Counted from the stretch's first letter, positions 53,530-62,753 are shown. The stretch is DNA of 64,000 nucleotides from Coriobacteriaceae bacterium (GCA_019421015.1 JAHZGC010000004.1:62357-126356); one strand, 5' to 3'. The notes: generated by a model from the letters alone, not told the origin. Numbers and translations: made by a program.

Positions 53530-53743
53530 ATGGCACCAAACTCGCGTTATGCAAGAGCCACTGGGTGAGAATGGCACCAAACCGACGTTTTATAAGAGTC
53601 TCCCGCTGAGAATGGCACCAAACCCGGTTGTTGCGCTTACACAACTCAGGTTTGGTGCCATTCGGCTCTTGCAACGCTTACATAACTCGGGTTTGGTGCC
53701 ACCCTACCCTGGCGGTCCTTACACACCTCGCGGATGGTGCCAA
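53530..53743. repeat. Dyad-centred repeat array E (41-bp period)
   Basis: 214 bp. Forward 28-bp units start ATGGCACCAAAC at 53530, 53571 and 53612; inverted units end GGTTTGGTGCCA(T) or a variant at 53661, 53702 and 53743. All four within-arm steps are exactly 41 bp. The third and fourth units abut (53612-53661) and form the central dyad, leaving two forward and two inverted outer units. Part of one spacer (TGCAAGAGCC, 53550-53559) is complementary to another (GGCTCTTGCA, 53664-53673), so the spacers also pair. It separates the converging cobO (+) and flavoprotein (-). Confidence 0.9.
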
Positions 53744-53775
53744 CCGGGCCGCACGATGCTACCCTGCGCGACTCC

Positions 53776-55773
53776 TTACCTGCTCGCGCCCTGCTCGAGC
53801 GCGCGCTGCACGGCGGTCTTCACCGCGTCGCTCGTGATGGTGGCGCCGGCGATGCCGTCGATCTTGGGGCCCTGGGCCGCCTCGATCTGCGCGGCGTAGG
53901 TGCCGTCCTCGATGGCCTCGTAGCCGCCGATGCCCTGGGTCTCGTTGTTGGGCCCGATCTCGACCACGGTGAGCGCGCCGTCCTTGACCTCGAGGGTCAC
54001 CTCGATGTCGCCGCCCATGCCGGCGCCCTTGCCGGTCCAGATGCCGTCGGCGACGGTGTTCAGGTCGACGGCCGCAAAAGCCTCGTCCTCGGGCAGCACC
54101 ACGGCGTCGCTGCCGTCCCAGCTCTCGAGCGCGGCGGCGTTCTGGCCGGCCTCGCGGCCCCAGACCACGGTGTTCAGGATTGACCAGCCGCAGCCGAAGT
54201 AGAACGGGCCCGAGTAGTTGCCGCCCGCCACCGTGCCTGCGGCGTAGAGGCGGGGGATCGGCTCGCCGGTGGCGCCGCTGATGACCTCGGCCTTGAGGTT
54301 GGACTTCACGCCGGCAAAGGTACCCAGCACCTTGGGCTTCTCGGCGTCGGCGTAGAAGGGGCCGGTCTTGATGGTGCCAAAGTCCACGCGGCGGTCGAAC
54401 TGGGTGTCCACGCCGGTCTCGCAGTAGGTGTTCCAGCGCTCGCACTCCTCGACCAGGGCGTCGGCCGGTACGCCGATGGCCTCGGCCAGCTCCTCGAGCG
54501 TGTCGCGCTTGATGACCGAGCCGCCCTCCTCGATCAGCACGTTCTGGCCCTGGAGCTCCCACTGGAAGAAGTGGTCGGCGTCGCAGATGGCGTACACCTG
54601 CTTGCCCAGCGGGTCGTTCGGCTGCCAGCCGTTGGCGTAGAGGGTCTTGGCCACCTCGGTCACCGTGTAGCCCCAGCAGGAGTCCTCGGCCACGAAGCGC
54701 CGGCCCATGGGGTTCACGAGGATAGTGCCCTCGTTCTTCCAACCCTTGTAGGGGTTCGAACCGGTCTGCATGCCGGTGTAGTACTCGCTCACGCCGCCAA
54801 AGTAGTGCAGGTCGGGCATGCAGCAGGCGCTCGTGAGCTGCAGGCTGGCGCCCAGCTCCATGGCCATGCGCAGGCCGTCGCCGGTGTTGCTGGGCATGTC
54901 GTGGCAGTAGGGGTCGTCCATGCCGACCTCGCGCATCTTGAGGCCCCAGAGCTGCTGGTTCAGGCCCAGCTGGGCTGCCATCTCGGGGTTGTTGTCCACC
55001 GAGGCGCAGGCCAGCACCACGGCCTTGTGGGCCTTGGCAAAGGCCGGCTCGCCGTTGTTCAGGAACTCGACGCCGATGACCTCGCCCCCGTCGTTGCGCA
55101 GGATGTGGGTGACTTCGGCGTTCACCTTGGTGGCTACGTTGTCGAACTCCTTGACCTTGGCCTCCAGGATGGCGAAGTGCGCGTTGCCGGCGCCCTCCAG
55201 GCCCGTGTCGGCCTCGCCGCCCTCGTTGCTGAAGATCACGCGGGGTGCCAGGGCCTCGTCCTCGTGGCCGGCGTCCAGGGCCCAGATGGGCGGCACGATG
55301 TCGACCGAGGTAAAGGTGCGGCCGAGGCCGATCATCCAGTTGACGGCGTCGCCCGAGCGCATGCAGGCCTCGCGGATGATCTCGGGGTCGCCAAAGCCCT
55401 GGGCCCAGCGCAGCATCTGGTTGGCGAACTTCTCGGGCGTGTCGCCCTCATAGCCCGAAAGCTCCACCTGACCCTCGAAGCCGGTGCCCATCATGGCACC
55501 GCCGCAGAGCTTGGAGTCGCCGCCGATGATGCCGCTCTTCTCGAGCACGAGCACGCTGGCGCCGGCCTCGGCGGCCTCGATGGCGGCGCAGTAGGCGGCC
55601 GAGCCCGAGCCCACGATCACGAGGTCGGCCTCGTAGGTCCAGTCGCGCTCGTCGGCGGAGGCGCTTTCCTCAGCATGGGCGACGCTTCCGGCGAGCATGC
55701 CGGCGGCGGCGGTGGCGAGTCCGGCGAGCCCGGCGCCCTTGATGAGGTTGCGGCGGTCGATGGTGGTCTGCAT
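53776..55773 (-). CDS. Tat-exported FAD reductase with C-terminal FMN_bind domain
   Basis: The protein has 665 residues. Tat motif DRRNLIKG (6-13); FAD fold LVIVGSGSAAYCAAI (51-65). Family segments include VLEKSGIIGGDSKLCGGAMM, PSNTGDGLRMAMELGA, NPMGRRFVAEDSCWGY and RLYAAGTVAGGNYSGPFYFG. The C-terminal FMN_bind domain (about 575-660) has DGIAGATITS with Thr645 as the likely covalent FMN site. With the protein at 2150 it is one of two flavinylated types here; the apbE gene needed for attachment is not in the window. Divergent from a Fic-like winged-helix gene. Confidence 0.9.
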   Translation of the reverse strand: MQTTIDRRNLIKGAGLAGLATAAAGMLAGSVAHAEESASADERDWTYEADLVIVGSGSAAYCAAIEAAEAGASVLVLEKSGIIGGDSKLCGGAMMGTGFEGQVELSGYEGDTPEKFANQMLRWAQGFGDPEIIREACMRSGDAVNWMIGLGRTFTSVDIVPPIWALDAGHEDEALAPRVIFSNEGGEADTGLEGAGNAHFAILEAKVKEFDNVATKVNAEVTHILRNDGGEVIGVEFLNNGEPAFAKAHKAVVLACASVDNNPEMAAQLGLNQQLWGLKMREVGMDDPYCHDMPSNTGDGLRMAMELGASLQLTSACCMPDLHYFGGVSEYYTGMQTGSNPYKGWKNEGTILVNPMGRRFVAEDSCWGYTVTEVAKTLYANGWQPNDPLGKQVYAICDADHFFQWELQGQNVLIEEGGSVIKRDTLEELAEAIGVPADALVEECERWNTYCETGVDTQFDRRVDFGTIKTGPFYADAEKPKVLGTFAGVKSNLKAEVISGATGEPIPRLYAAGTVAGGNYSGPFYFGCGWSILNTVVWGREAGQNAAALESWDGSDAVVLPEDEAFAAVDLNTVADGIWTGKGAGMGGDIEVTLEVKDGALTVVEIGPNNETQGIGGYEAIEDGTYAAQIEAAQGPKIDGIAGATITSDAVKTAVQRALEQGASR

Positions 55774-55903
55774 GGTCGGTTCCCCTCTTTCTTGTTCGGT
55801 GCTTCGTTCCAGGTGCCGCCGGCTCCCCCTTTATGGAGCTCGGCGGCGGGTGCGCCACGAAGGATACGAGGGTTCCGACCGCGCGGTAAATTTCTGGATT
55901 CAG

Positions 55904-55944
55904 AAGTTGTTTGTGCTGGTAGAAGCTATACTTTTAGACAACTT
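55904..55944. promoter_or_regulatory. Inverted repeat around a TATACT box
   Basis: AAGTTGT (55904-55910) and ACAACTT (55938-55944) flank a TATACT (55927-55932) about 45 bp before the Fic-like gene. The placement suits a repressor site over a promoter in this divergent region. A run of eight G (55961-55968) forms the ribosome-binding stretch. Confidence 0.4.
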
Positions 55945-55975
55945 TCGAAAATCGGAAGATGGGGGGGGAGAACCC

Positions 55976-57241
55976 ATGGGGGAGCAGGTCGGCCAAGGCT
56001 GTGGCACCACGCTGCGCGACCCGGCCGTCATGGCGTTCGTACGTTCGGCGGTCGAGGTGGCCGAACCCTACGAGGCGTTCTGCGGCCGCCCGCTGCCCTC
56101 GGGGCTTTCTCGCGAGGACGCGTGGGAGCTGGTGACGTTCTCGCGCCGGTTGAGCGGCTGGCCTTCGGTCATGGGCGACCCGGCCGATCCCTTGGGAGGG
56201 TCCTACTGGACGGTTCCGCGTTCCATCGTTCCCCACCTCGTGGACACCGTGCAGAAGACCGGTGCCTCGTCGCGCCTCTGGGAGGAGCTGCGGCGCCTCG
56301 AGCGCCAGCCGGTGGTGACTCGCGTGCTGCTCGAGGACGTGCAGGCCGCCTGTCTGCGCGACGGGCTGGACGTGGAGTACGAGCGGCTGCGTGCCGTGGT
56401 GGTGCACGGCGAGGCTCCGCTTTTGCCCGAGGAGCGCGTGGTATCCAACCTCGTGGGGCTGGTGCGCGACCTGCCCGGCTCACGGCGCGATACCGGGTCG
56501 CTGAGCGGGCTCATCGGCACCGCCATTGTGCCGGGGTTGCTCCAAGACGTGGGCGAGATGCCCGGTCTCTCGCGGCTGCTCTCCCCTTCGGCCGTGGACC
56601 CGCGCCTGCTTGAGCTGCCCGCCGAAGTCAGGATGCGCAACCTTGCCGACATTCTCGACCGCCCCGACACGTGGGGCGACTTTGCGTTCTTGGGCCAGAT
56701 CATGGCGTCCGAGAGCTTCTTCGAGCTGCTGCCGCTAGAGCGGGGCAACGCCCTGGTGGAGCTCGTCGTGCGCCATGTGGGCTTTGCACGGCTCGGGGTG
56801 CCGGCTTTGGGCTACGCCCCTCTCTCCAAGATCCGTCTCGACTGGGAGCTGGGCACGCTGCCGCCTGCCGAGGTGTTTGCCTCCCACGGCAAGGCGCTCG
56901 TGTCGACGCCGTTTGGCACCGACAGCACCTGGGCGCTCTGCCAGTACGCCGTCTTCTTCGACCGCTGGCTGGCCCGCATGGAGCGCGACCTCGCCCGGGC
57001 TCGCGAGGAACATGCGGCCTGGGAGGAGCGTGTCGACGCCGACCAGCGTCTCAACCTGCGCCAGCGGGAGCTTCTTAAAACGCTGGGCGAGAACCCCTCG
57101 GGGTCGGTGGATGTGCGGGGTTACGAGGGGCGCTTCGGCGTGGCCATGTCGACGGCCAACACCGATCTGGCCAAGCTGGCCGCCTTGGGTTACCTGGAGG
57201 GCAGCTACGAGGGCAAGCGTCAGGTGTACCGGCTGCGGTAG
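55976..57241 (+). CDS. Degenerate Fic-fold protein with C-terminal winged helix, probable regulator
   Basis: The protein has 421 residues. Its layout follows Fic proteins: an N-terminal helical part, EERVVSNLVGLVRDLPGSRR (compare the EVxNYxxAL and PGxxR of Fic_N), then a region aligned with the Fic motif. There the text is LLPLERGNALVEL (about 251-263) where active enzymes have IHPFxDGNGRxxR. The catalytic His is replaced, the acidic residue is Arg, and only GN survives. The end is a winged helix (NLRQRELLKTLGENPSGSVD; STANTDLAKLAALGYLEG). It is therefore probably not an AMP transferase but a DNA-binding protein, and it diverges from the flavoprotein at 53776. Confidence 0.6.
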   Translation: MGEQVGQGCGTTLRDPAVMAFVRSAVEVAEPYEAFCGRPLPSGLSREDAWELVTFSRRLSGWPSVMGDPADPLGGSYWTVPRSIVPHLVDTVQKTGASSRLWEELRRLERQPVVTRVLLEDVQAACLRDGLDVEYERLRAVVVHGEAPLLPEERVVSNLVGLVRDLPGSRRDTGSLSGLIGTAIVPGLLQDVGEMPGLSRLLSPSAVDPRLLELPAEVRMRNLADILDRPDTWGDFAFLGQIMASESFFELLPLERGNALVELVVRHVGFARLGVPALGYAPLSKIRLDWELGTLPPAEVFASHGKALVSTPFGTDSTWALCQYAVFFDRWLARMERDLARAREEHAAWEERVDADQRLNLRQRELLKTLGENPSGSVDVRGYEGRFGVAMSTANTDLAKLAALGYLEGSYEGKRQVYRLR

Positions 57242-57389
57242 GCGGGCGTGCGGTCTGCCCGGGGCGATTGGTTACCCCGGCTTTGCCCCGCCGAGTCCGT
57301 CGGGGCGCTCCTTTGCTCCCGAACGGGTACAATGCCTTTCAAACCGCTGTCGACGGCCTATGTCGGCGGCACAAGCGAAGGGGCACACC

Positions 57390-58772
57390 ATGGCACGGGA
57401 GCGGTTCAGGTCGCGGCTCGGGTTCATCCTCATCAGCGCGGGCTGCGCCATCGGCCTGGGCAACGTGTGGAGGTTCCCCTATATCGTGGGCGAGTACGGC
57501 GGGGCGGCCTTCGTGCTGCTCTACCTGACCTTTCTGGTAATTCTCGGTCTGCCGATCATGACCATGGAGTTCGCCGTGGGCCGGGCGGCGCAGCGCTCGG
57601 CCGGTGCCGCGTTCAACGTGCTCGAGCCTCCCGGCACCCACTGGCATATCTTTAAGTGGATCACCATCGCCGGGCTCTACCTGCTCATGATGTTCTACAC
57701 CACCGTGGCCGGCTGGATGATGTCCTACGTGCCCAAGATGGCGTCGGGGGCGTTGGAGAACGTGGACGCCGCCGGTGCCGCGGCCGCCTTCGACGGGCTT
57801 CTGGCCGACCCGGTGCAGATGGTGTGCTGGATGGTGGTGGCCTGCACGCTGGCCATCCTGGTGTGCTCGCTGGGGGTGCAAAAAGGCGTCGAGCGCATCA
57901 CCAAGGTGCTCATGATGTGCCTGCTGGCAATCATCGGGGTGCTCGTGGTGCGCGCCCTCACGTTGCCGGGGGCGCAGGAGGGGGTGGGCTTCTACCTGGC
58001 TCCCGACTTCTCAAAGATCTTCTCGAGCCCCGGGGCGTTTTGCGAGGCCGCCTACGCCGCCATGGGCCAGGCATTCTTCACGCTCTCCATCGGCATGGGC
58101 TCGATGGCCATCTTCGGCAGCTACATCGGGCGCGACCGCTCCCTGTTCGGCGAGGCCGTGACCATAGGTGCCCTCGACACCGTCGTGGCCCTGGCCACGG
58201 GCCTCATTATCTTTCCGGCCTGCTTTGCCTTTGGCGTGGCGCCCGACTCGGGCCCTGGCCTGGTGTTCGTCACGCTGCCGGCGGTCTTTGAGCAGATGTG
58301 GCTCGGCAACGTGTGGGGGTGCCTCTTCTTCGTGTTCCTGAGCTTTGCGGCCATCTCTACCGTCATCGCCGTGTTCGAGGGCATCCTGGCCTTCTGGATG
58401 GACGCCTTGGGCTGGTCGCGGCGCAAGGCCGTGGTCGTCAACCTCATCGCCATCCCGCTGCTGTCGGTGCCGTGCGCACTGGGGTTCAACGTGTGGTCGG
58501 GTGTGGAGCTGCCCGGCGTGGGCAACATCCAGTCCATCGAGGACTTCTTGGTGTCGAGCAACATCTTGCCGCTGGGGTCGTTGGTGTTTGTGGCGTTTTG
58601 CGTGAGCCGCCGCGGCTGGGGCTGGAAGAACTTCTTGGTCGAGGCCAACGAGGGCGTGGGGCTCAAGTTCCCCGCCTGGCTGCATCCCTGGATGCGTTTT
58701 GGGGTGCCGGCGCTGGTGCTCGTGATCTTGGTGATGGGCTGGGCCCCGCTGGTGACGGCCTGGTTCGGATAG
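57390..58772 (+). CDS. Neurotransmitter:sodium symporter (SNF) family transporter
   Basis: The protein has 460 residues; ATG after GAAGGGG. Eleven to twelve membrane spans. LeuT-fold signatures: RLGFILISAGCAIGLGNVWR then FPYIVGEYGGAAFVLLYL in span 1-2, GLPIMTMEFAVGRAAQRS, and AFFTLSIGMGSMAIFGSYIG in span 6. Such bacterial transporters take up amino acids with sodium, often aromatic or branched. The substrate is not resolved. Confidence 0.95.
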   Translation: MARERFRSRLGFILISAGCAIGLGNVWRFPYIVGEYGGAAFVLLYLTFLVILGLPIMTMEFAVGRAAQRSAGAAFNVLEPPGTHWHIFKWITIAGLYLLMMFYTTVAGWMMSYVPKMASGALENVDAAGAAAAFDGLLADPVQMVCWMVVACTLAILVCSLGVQKGVERITKVLMMCLLAIIGVLVVRALTLPGAQEGVGFYLAPDFSKIFSSPGAFCEAAYAAMGQAFFTLSIGMGSMAIFGSYIGRDRSLFGEAVTIGALDTVVALATGLIIFPACFAFGVAPDSGPGLVFVTLPAVFEQMWLGNVWGCLFFVFLSFAAISTVIAVFEGILAFWMDALGWSRRKAVVVNLIAIPLLSVPCALGFNVWSGVELPGVGNIQSIEDFLVSSNILPLGSLVFVAFCVSRRGWGWKNFLVEANEGVGLKFPAWLHPWMRFGVPALVLVILVMGWAPLVTAWFG

Positions 58773-58953
58773 CCCAATTGCCCCAGTACACCGCGTCCTC
58801 GCGCGACTCGTGGCAGCAATTTTGTGTTTCGCTCTAAATGTTTCGCCAGCGATGTGAACGGTAGCATTGGTTCGGTGGTATATAGCCTCCAATAGACCGA
58901 CGGCCGTCGGGCGGTGTGCCCCGGCCGTCGACGGTTATGGGGAGGCTGATGGC

Positions 58954-60087
58954 ATGGGTAGGTCTGACGGCGGGGGAGGCGGGTTCTCCGGCGGTGGGGG
59001 CGGCTTTTCGGGCGGCGGCGGCTTTGGCGGGGGATTCTCCGGCGGAGGAGGCTTCGGCGGCGGTTTTTCGGGCGGCAACTCGAGCGGCGGACGCAGCGGC
59101 GGGGGGTTCGACTTCGGCGGCGGGTCGTCAGGAGGTTCCTCGGGCGGCGGGTTCGGCGGCTTTCCGCTGTGGATACCCCTGCTTATGAGTTCCCGCAGAT
59201 CAGGCGGCGGAGGCGGCCGCAGCGGCGGTTCCAACAACAATAACGGCGGGTGCCTCGGTGGCGCGGCCGGGTGCCTCGTTGCGGTCGTGCTTGCCATGGT
59301 GCTGCTCGCCGTGCTGGGGACCGTCGGGTCGTGCACGGTGTGTGCCTCCTACGACACGGTTCCGTCGGGCTCGGCGGCCGTCACGGCCTCGACCGTGGAG
59401 CGCGAGAAGCTCTCGGGGGTCGACTACGGTGCCGACGAGGGCTACTTCACCGACGCCGACGGGGACTGGATCCACAATCCCGGGAAGCTCGAGGCCGGCC
59501 TCAAGCAGTTCTACAAAGACACCGGCGTGCAGCCCTACGTGTACATCCTGCCCAACGGCCAGGAGACGTCGCCCGCCGAGCTCGGCAAGATGGCCGAACA
59601 GCTCTACAACCAGCTCTTCGATGATGGGGCCCACTTCATCCTGGTGTTCTGCGACAACGGCCAGGGCGGCTTCAACTGCGGCTACTACGTGGGCCCCGAG
59701 GCCAAGACCGTCATGGACGCCGAGTCCGTCCAGATCCTGGGAGACTACCTCGACCGCTACTACAACGACCGCTCCATCTCTGAAGAAGAGATCTTCTCCA
59801 ACGCCTTTGCGCAGACCGGCGAGCGCATCATGCACGTGGAGCAGTCGCCGGTGCCCTTTGTCGTGGCCGGTGTCGTCGTGGTGGTCATCGCCGGCGCGGT
59901 GGTCTTTATCGTAAAGAAGCGCTCCGACGCCAAAGAGGCCGAGCGCAAGCACAAAGAGGCCGTCCTCAACACGCCGTTGGAGAAGTTCGGCGATACCTCG
60001 GTCGAGGACCTGGCTGCCAAGTACATGAAGGACGACCCCTCCGCACCGTCTTCGGCCGAAGACTTGGCCGGGAGGTACAAAGGGTAA
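58954..60087 (+). CDS. TPM-domain protein with Gly-rich N-terminus
   Basis: The protein has 377 residues from the ATG at 58954 (GGGGAGG upstream). Residues 3-95 are Gly/Ser/Phe-rich with repeated FSGGGGFGGG-type blocks. One membrane span lies near 105-125 (CLVAVVLAMVLLAVLGTV). A TPM-like domain follows (about 155-290, GVQPYVYILPNGQE; DDGAHFILVFCDNGQGGFNC). A second span (VVAGVVVVVIAGAVVFIV) precedes a charged tail. TPM proteins are envelope-associated; here the Gly-rich part is N-terminal instead of the usual C-terminal position. It lies upstream of pspA on the same strand. Confidence 0.85.
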   Translation: MGRSDGGGGGFSGGGGGFSGGGGFGGGFSGGGGFGGGFSGGNSSGGRSGGGFDFGGGSSGGSSGGGFGGFPLWIPLLMSSRRSGGGGGRSGGSNNNNGGCLGGAAGCLVAVVLAMVLLAVLGTVGSCTVCASYDTVPSGSAAVTASTVEREKLSGVDYGADEGYFTDADGDWIHNPGKLEAGLKQFYKDTGVQPYVYILPNGQETSPAELGKMAEQLYNQLFDDGAHFILVFCDNGQGGFNCGYYVGPEAKTVMDAESVQILGDYLDRYYNDRSISEEEIFSNAFAQTGERIMHVEQSPVPFVVAGVVVVVIAGAVVFIVKKRSDAKEAERKHKEAVLNTPLEKFGDTSVEDLAAKYMKDDPSAPSSAEDLAGRYKG

Positions 60088-60191
60088 GGGCAGCGCAGCA
60101 AACGGGTAAGACACGGACGGCGCCCCGGTGCCTTTCGTGAGTGTTCTTAGACATGCCAACAGTGGCAGACCAGTGCAAAGGAGTGTGGCCC

Positions 60192-60872
60192 ATGGGCATT
60201 CTCGACCGTTTCACCGACATCATCAAGGCCAACATCAACGACCTGCTCGACCGCGCCGAGGACCCGGCCAAGATGATCGACCAGTATATGCGCGAGCTCA
60301 CCGACAACCTGGCCGAGGTCAAGCAGGAGACCGCCGCCGTCATGGCCGAGGAGGCCCGCGCCAAGCGCGCCGTCGACGCCAACCAGGCCGAGATCGACAA
60401 GTACGACGACCTGGCCCGCCGTGCCCTCAAGGCCGGCAACGAGGGCGATGCCCGCACCTTCTTGGCCAAGAAGCAGTCGCTGGTGGCAAAGGCCGACGCG
60501 CTGCGCGTGACCTACGAGGCCGCCCAGGGCAACGCCCTTAAGATGCGCGAGCTCCACGACAAGCTCGTGACCGACATCGAGACCCTCAACGGCCGTCGCG
60601 AGGCCATCAAGGCCAAGGCCGCCGTGGCCAAGACCCAGTCCAAGGTGAACCAGTTCTCGTCGGGCGCCGACAAGGCCGAGGGCGCTATGGCCGCCTTCGC
60701 CCGCATGGAGGCCAAGGCCGACCAGATGCTCGACCAGGCCAACGCCGAGGCCGAGCTGGGTACGCGTGCCGCCGACCGCGTGGCCGACCTCGAGGCCAAG
60801 TACGCCGCCTCGGGCGACACCCAGGCCGTGGACGACGAGATCGCCCGCCTCAAGAAGGAGATGGGGCTCTAG
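60192..60872 (+). CDS. pspA: PspA/IM30-family membrane stress protein
   Basis: The protein has 226 residues from the ATG at 60192. It begins MGILDRFTDIIKANINDLLD with EDPAKMIDQYMRELTDNLAE, the PspA/IM30 signature, and is almost wholly coiled coil. The family assembles on stressed membranes. The neighbouring TPM gene is also envelope-linked, so the two may act together; spacing is 104 bp. Confidence 0.94.
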   Translation: MGILDRFTDIIKANINDLLDRAEDPAKMIDQYMRELTDNLAEVKQETAAVMAEEARAKRAVDANQAEIDKYDDLARRALKAGNEGDARTFLAKKQSLVAKADALRVTYEAAQGNALKMRELHDKLVTDIETLNGRREAIKAKAAVAKTQSKVNQFSSGADKAEGAMAAFARMEAKADQMLDQANAEAELGTRAADRVADLEAKYAASGDTQAVDDEIARLKKEMGL

Positions 60873-60907
60873 ACCCCAGCGGGGCGGACCTGCATCTAGC
60901 CCTTTAG

Positions 60908-60950
60908 AGCCGCGGCCTTGCCATTGAGACAGGGCCGCGGCTTTGTTTTG
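60908..60950 (+). terminator. Rho-independent terminator
   Basis: AGCCGCGGCC (60908-60917) pairs with GGCCGCGGCT (60933-60942), followed by TTGTTTTG. It ends the pspA transcript. Confidence 0.88.
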
Positions 60951-61106
60951 TACATAATTCGCCCCTTTGGTATCCAGACGCATCTGCTCGAGGCCCAAAC
61001 CGGGGGCTATATACTTTTATACAGTGACGCCCGCGGCGCTTGCCGCTGCCTTCTCCATTGCGCAAGATAGGACCAGGAGAGGCGGCAAGTAGCAGGAGGA
61101 TGTTGC

Positions 61107-62678
61107 ATGGCGGTGCAGTACGGGGCGGAGCGCGACGATCTGCTTAAACGCATGTTGTCGCTGGTCGTTCAGGAGTCCCAGACTCCCGAGTCGCTTGCGG
61201 GCCAGCTTGGCGTTCCCCTGGAGATGGTTCAGGACTATTGGCGTCAGATCAACGGGCTGCGCCGTTGCCAGGGCTGTGCGATCGTCGGGCACGAGGAGCC
61301 CTTGACCGCCGACGCGCTCTATGGGGCCGCACCCTGTCTGAGGGGCTGGTACTCGCTGACGTGGCGGCTTTCGGAGCTGCTCGAGGAGTTCCAGCGCAAC
61401 GAGGGGCTTGCCTCCCACTACATCTCCGTGCTGTCCGAGCCCGAAGGCGGCCACTTCGTGTTGAACCTTGCGGCGACCGAGGTCGTGCGGCTGCTGCGGT
61501 TCGAGTACACCCCGTTAGACGAAGGCCGGCTCTACGGCGTGTGCGTGGCGGTCTGCGAGCCGCGCGGCGACGTGGAGCGCCTGGTGTCCAATGCCGGAAG
61601 GGTTCTACAGCGCATCAAGGTCTATCGCGAACAGCCCCTGACGCCGGCGTTTTTGGAGCGCATCTACGCCGACCTTATGGAAGGCGTCGGCCTGGGGCCC
61701 GCGCAGGAGGTTGCGCGGCCCAGCATCGAGTGCCGCACCGAGATCTTGGAGAACATCTGCCGCACTTTGGACCGCTGTGAGCAGGTGGTTCCTCCTCTTG
61801 TAGGAGCACCGGCCCCGCGGCGGCACAACGCGCTCGTGGGTGCGCTGATAGCCTGGTGCGCCATCTCTATGGCCCGGCCGTTTCCGGTGGCCAACGAGGT
61901 GTTCGGCTACGTGCTCTACTTTTTGCTGGTGCACAGGGCCGGCTACCACTTCTCGTCGCACGTGCCCCTGGCCAAGGCTCTCAGCGTCAACGACGGGCCG
62001 CCGCAGTCGTCGGGCATGTTCTGCGCCGCCCTCCCGTTTATCGACGAGTGCGACGGGTTCTATGACTGGACGGCGTTTTTGGAGCACGCGCTGTGCCGCC
62101 TGATCGACGAGCAGCGCTACATCATGGACAAGCTGGACGGCATGGCCCGGCGTCGCGAGCGGTTCAGGAGCATCATCTTTTCTGACGTCACCATGAACAG
62201 CCGCCAGCAGGACGTCTTTCTTGAGGCGATGCTCCACAGCAACGCGGAGTTCTCGTACGCAGTGCACGAGAAGCGCTATGGCGTCTCGTACCTGTGCGCC
62301 CGGGCCGACCTTGCCCGCTTTTTGGATTTGGGGCTCTTTACCTGCTGCGACGACGGAATCCGCCATTTCTTTATTGCGGTTGAGGACTTTACCGATCGGG
62401 CATGGGCGTACCTCAAGGCGCGGTGCCCCGAGGAGTACAGCCGCTTCTATAACGACGACGGCTCGCTGCGCGAGGAGCATCGGGCAACGGGCCATGCCGC
62501 CGACGTGTTCAACAGCGGTGCGCAGTTTTATGAACGGGCGATCCTGGAGGGGACCTGGATAGAGCATTACGCGCACCGAAGGCTGCCCATAGCCCATGAG
62601 GACGGGCTGCGTCGCCGCCATGCCTCGCGGGGCGGGTCGACGCCCCCGCAGGGTGGCGACGGGGACAGCGGTAGATAA
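61107..62678 (+). CDS. Degenerate Fic-fold protein with C-terminal winged helix, unknown
   Basis: The protein has 523 residues; ATG after AGGAGGA. A short N-terminal helix-turn-helix-like part (TPESLAGQLGVPLEMVQDYW) is followed by a Fic-type layout: LTPAFLERIYADLMEGVG, PRRHNALVGALIAWCAI and ARPFPVANEVFGYVL (256-270) at the place of HPFxDGNGRxxRLL. None of the catalytic residues is kept except P-F. A C-terminal winged helix is present (SRQQDVFLEAMLHSNAEFSY; CARADLARFLDLGLFTCCDD). It resembles in plan the protein at 55976. It precedes the cytochrome/molybdopterin gene at 62754 on the same strand, so it could regulate it. Confidence 0.55.
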   Translation: MAVQYGAERDDLLKRMLSLVVQESQTPESLAGQLGVPLEMVQDYWRQINGLRRCQGCAIVGHEEPLTADALYGAAPCLRGWYSLTWRLSELLEEFQRNEGLASHYISVLSEPEGGHFVLNLAATEVVRLLRFEYTPLDEGRLYGVCVAVCEPRGDVERLVSNAGRVLQRIKVYREQPLTPAFLERIYADLMEGVGLGPAQEVARPSIECRTEILENICRTLDRCEQVVPPLVGAPAPRRHNALVGALIAWCAISMARPFPVANEVFGYVLYFLLVHRAGYHFSSHVPLAKALSVNDGPPQSSGMFCAALPFIDECDGFYDWTAFLEHALCRLIDEQRYIMDKLDGMARRRERFRSIIFSDVTMNSRQQDVFLEAMLHSNAEFSYAVHEKRYGVSYLCARADLARFLDLGLFTCCDDGIRHFFIAVEDFTDRAWAYLKARCPEEYSRFYNDDGSLREEHRATGHAADVFNSGAQFYERAILEGTWIEHYAHRRLPIAHEDGLRRRHASRGGSTPPQGGDGDSGR

Positions 62679-62753
62679 CAGGGGGTCTTCAGTAGGAACT
62701 GCACTGCAGACCGGCAGGGCGTCCTATAGGAATCTAAAGAAGGGGTAGTAAAT

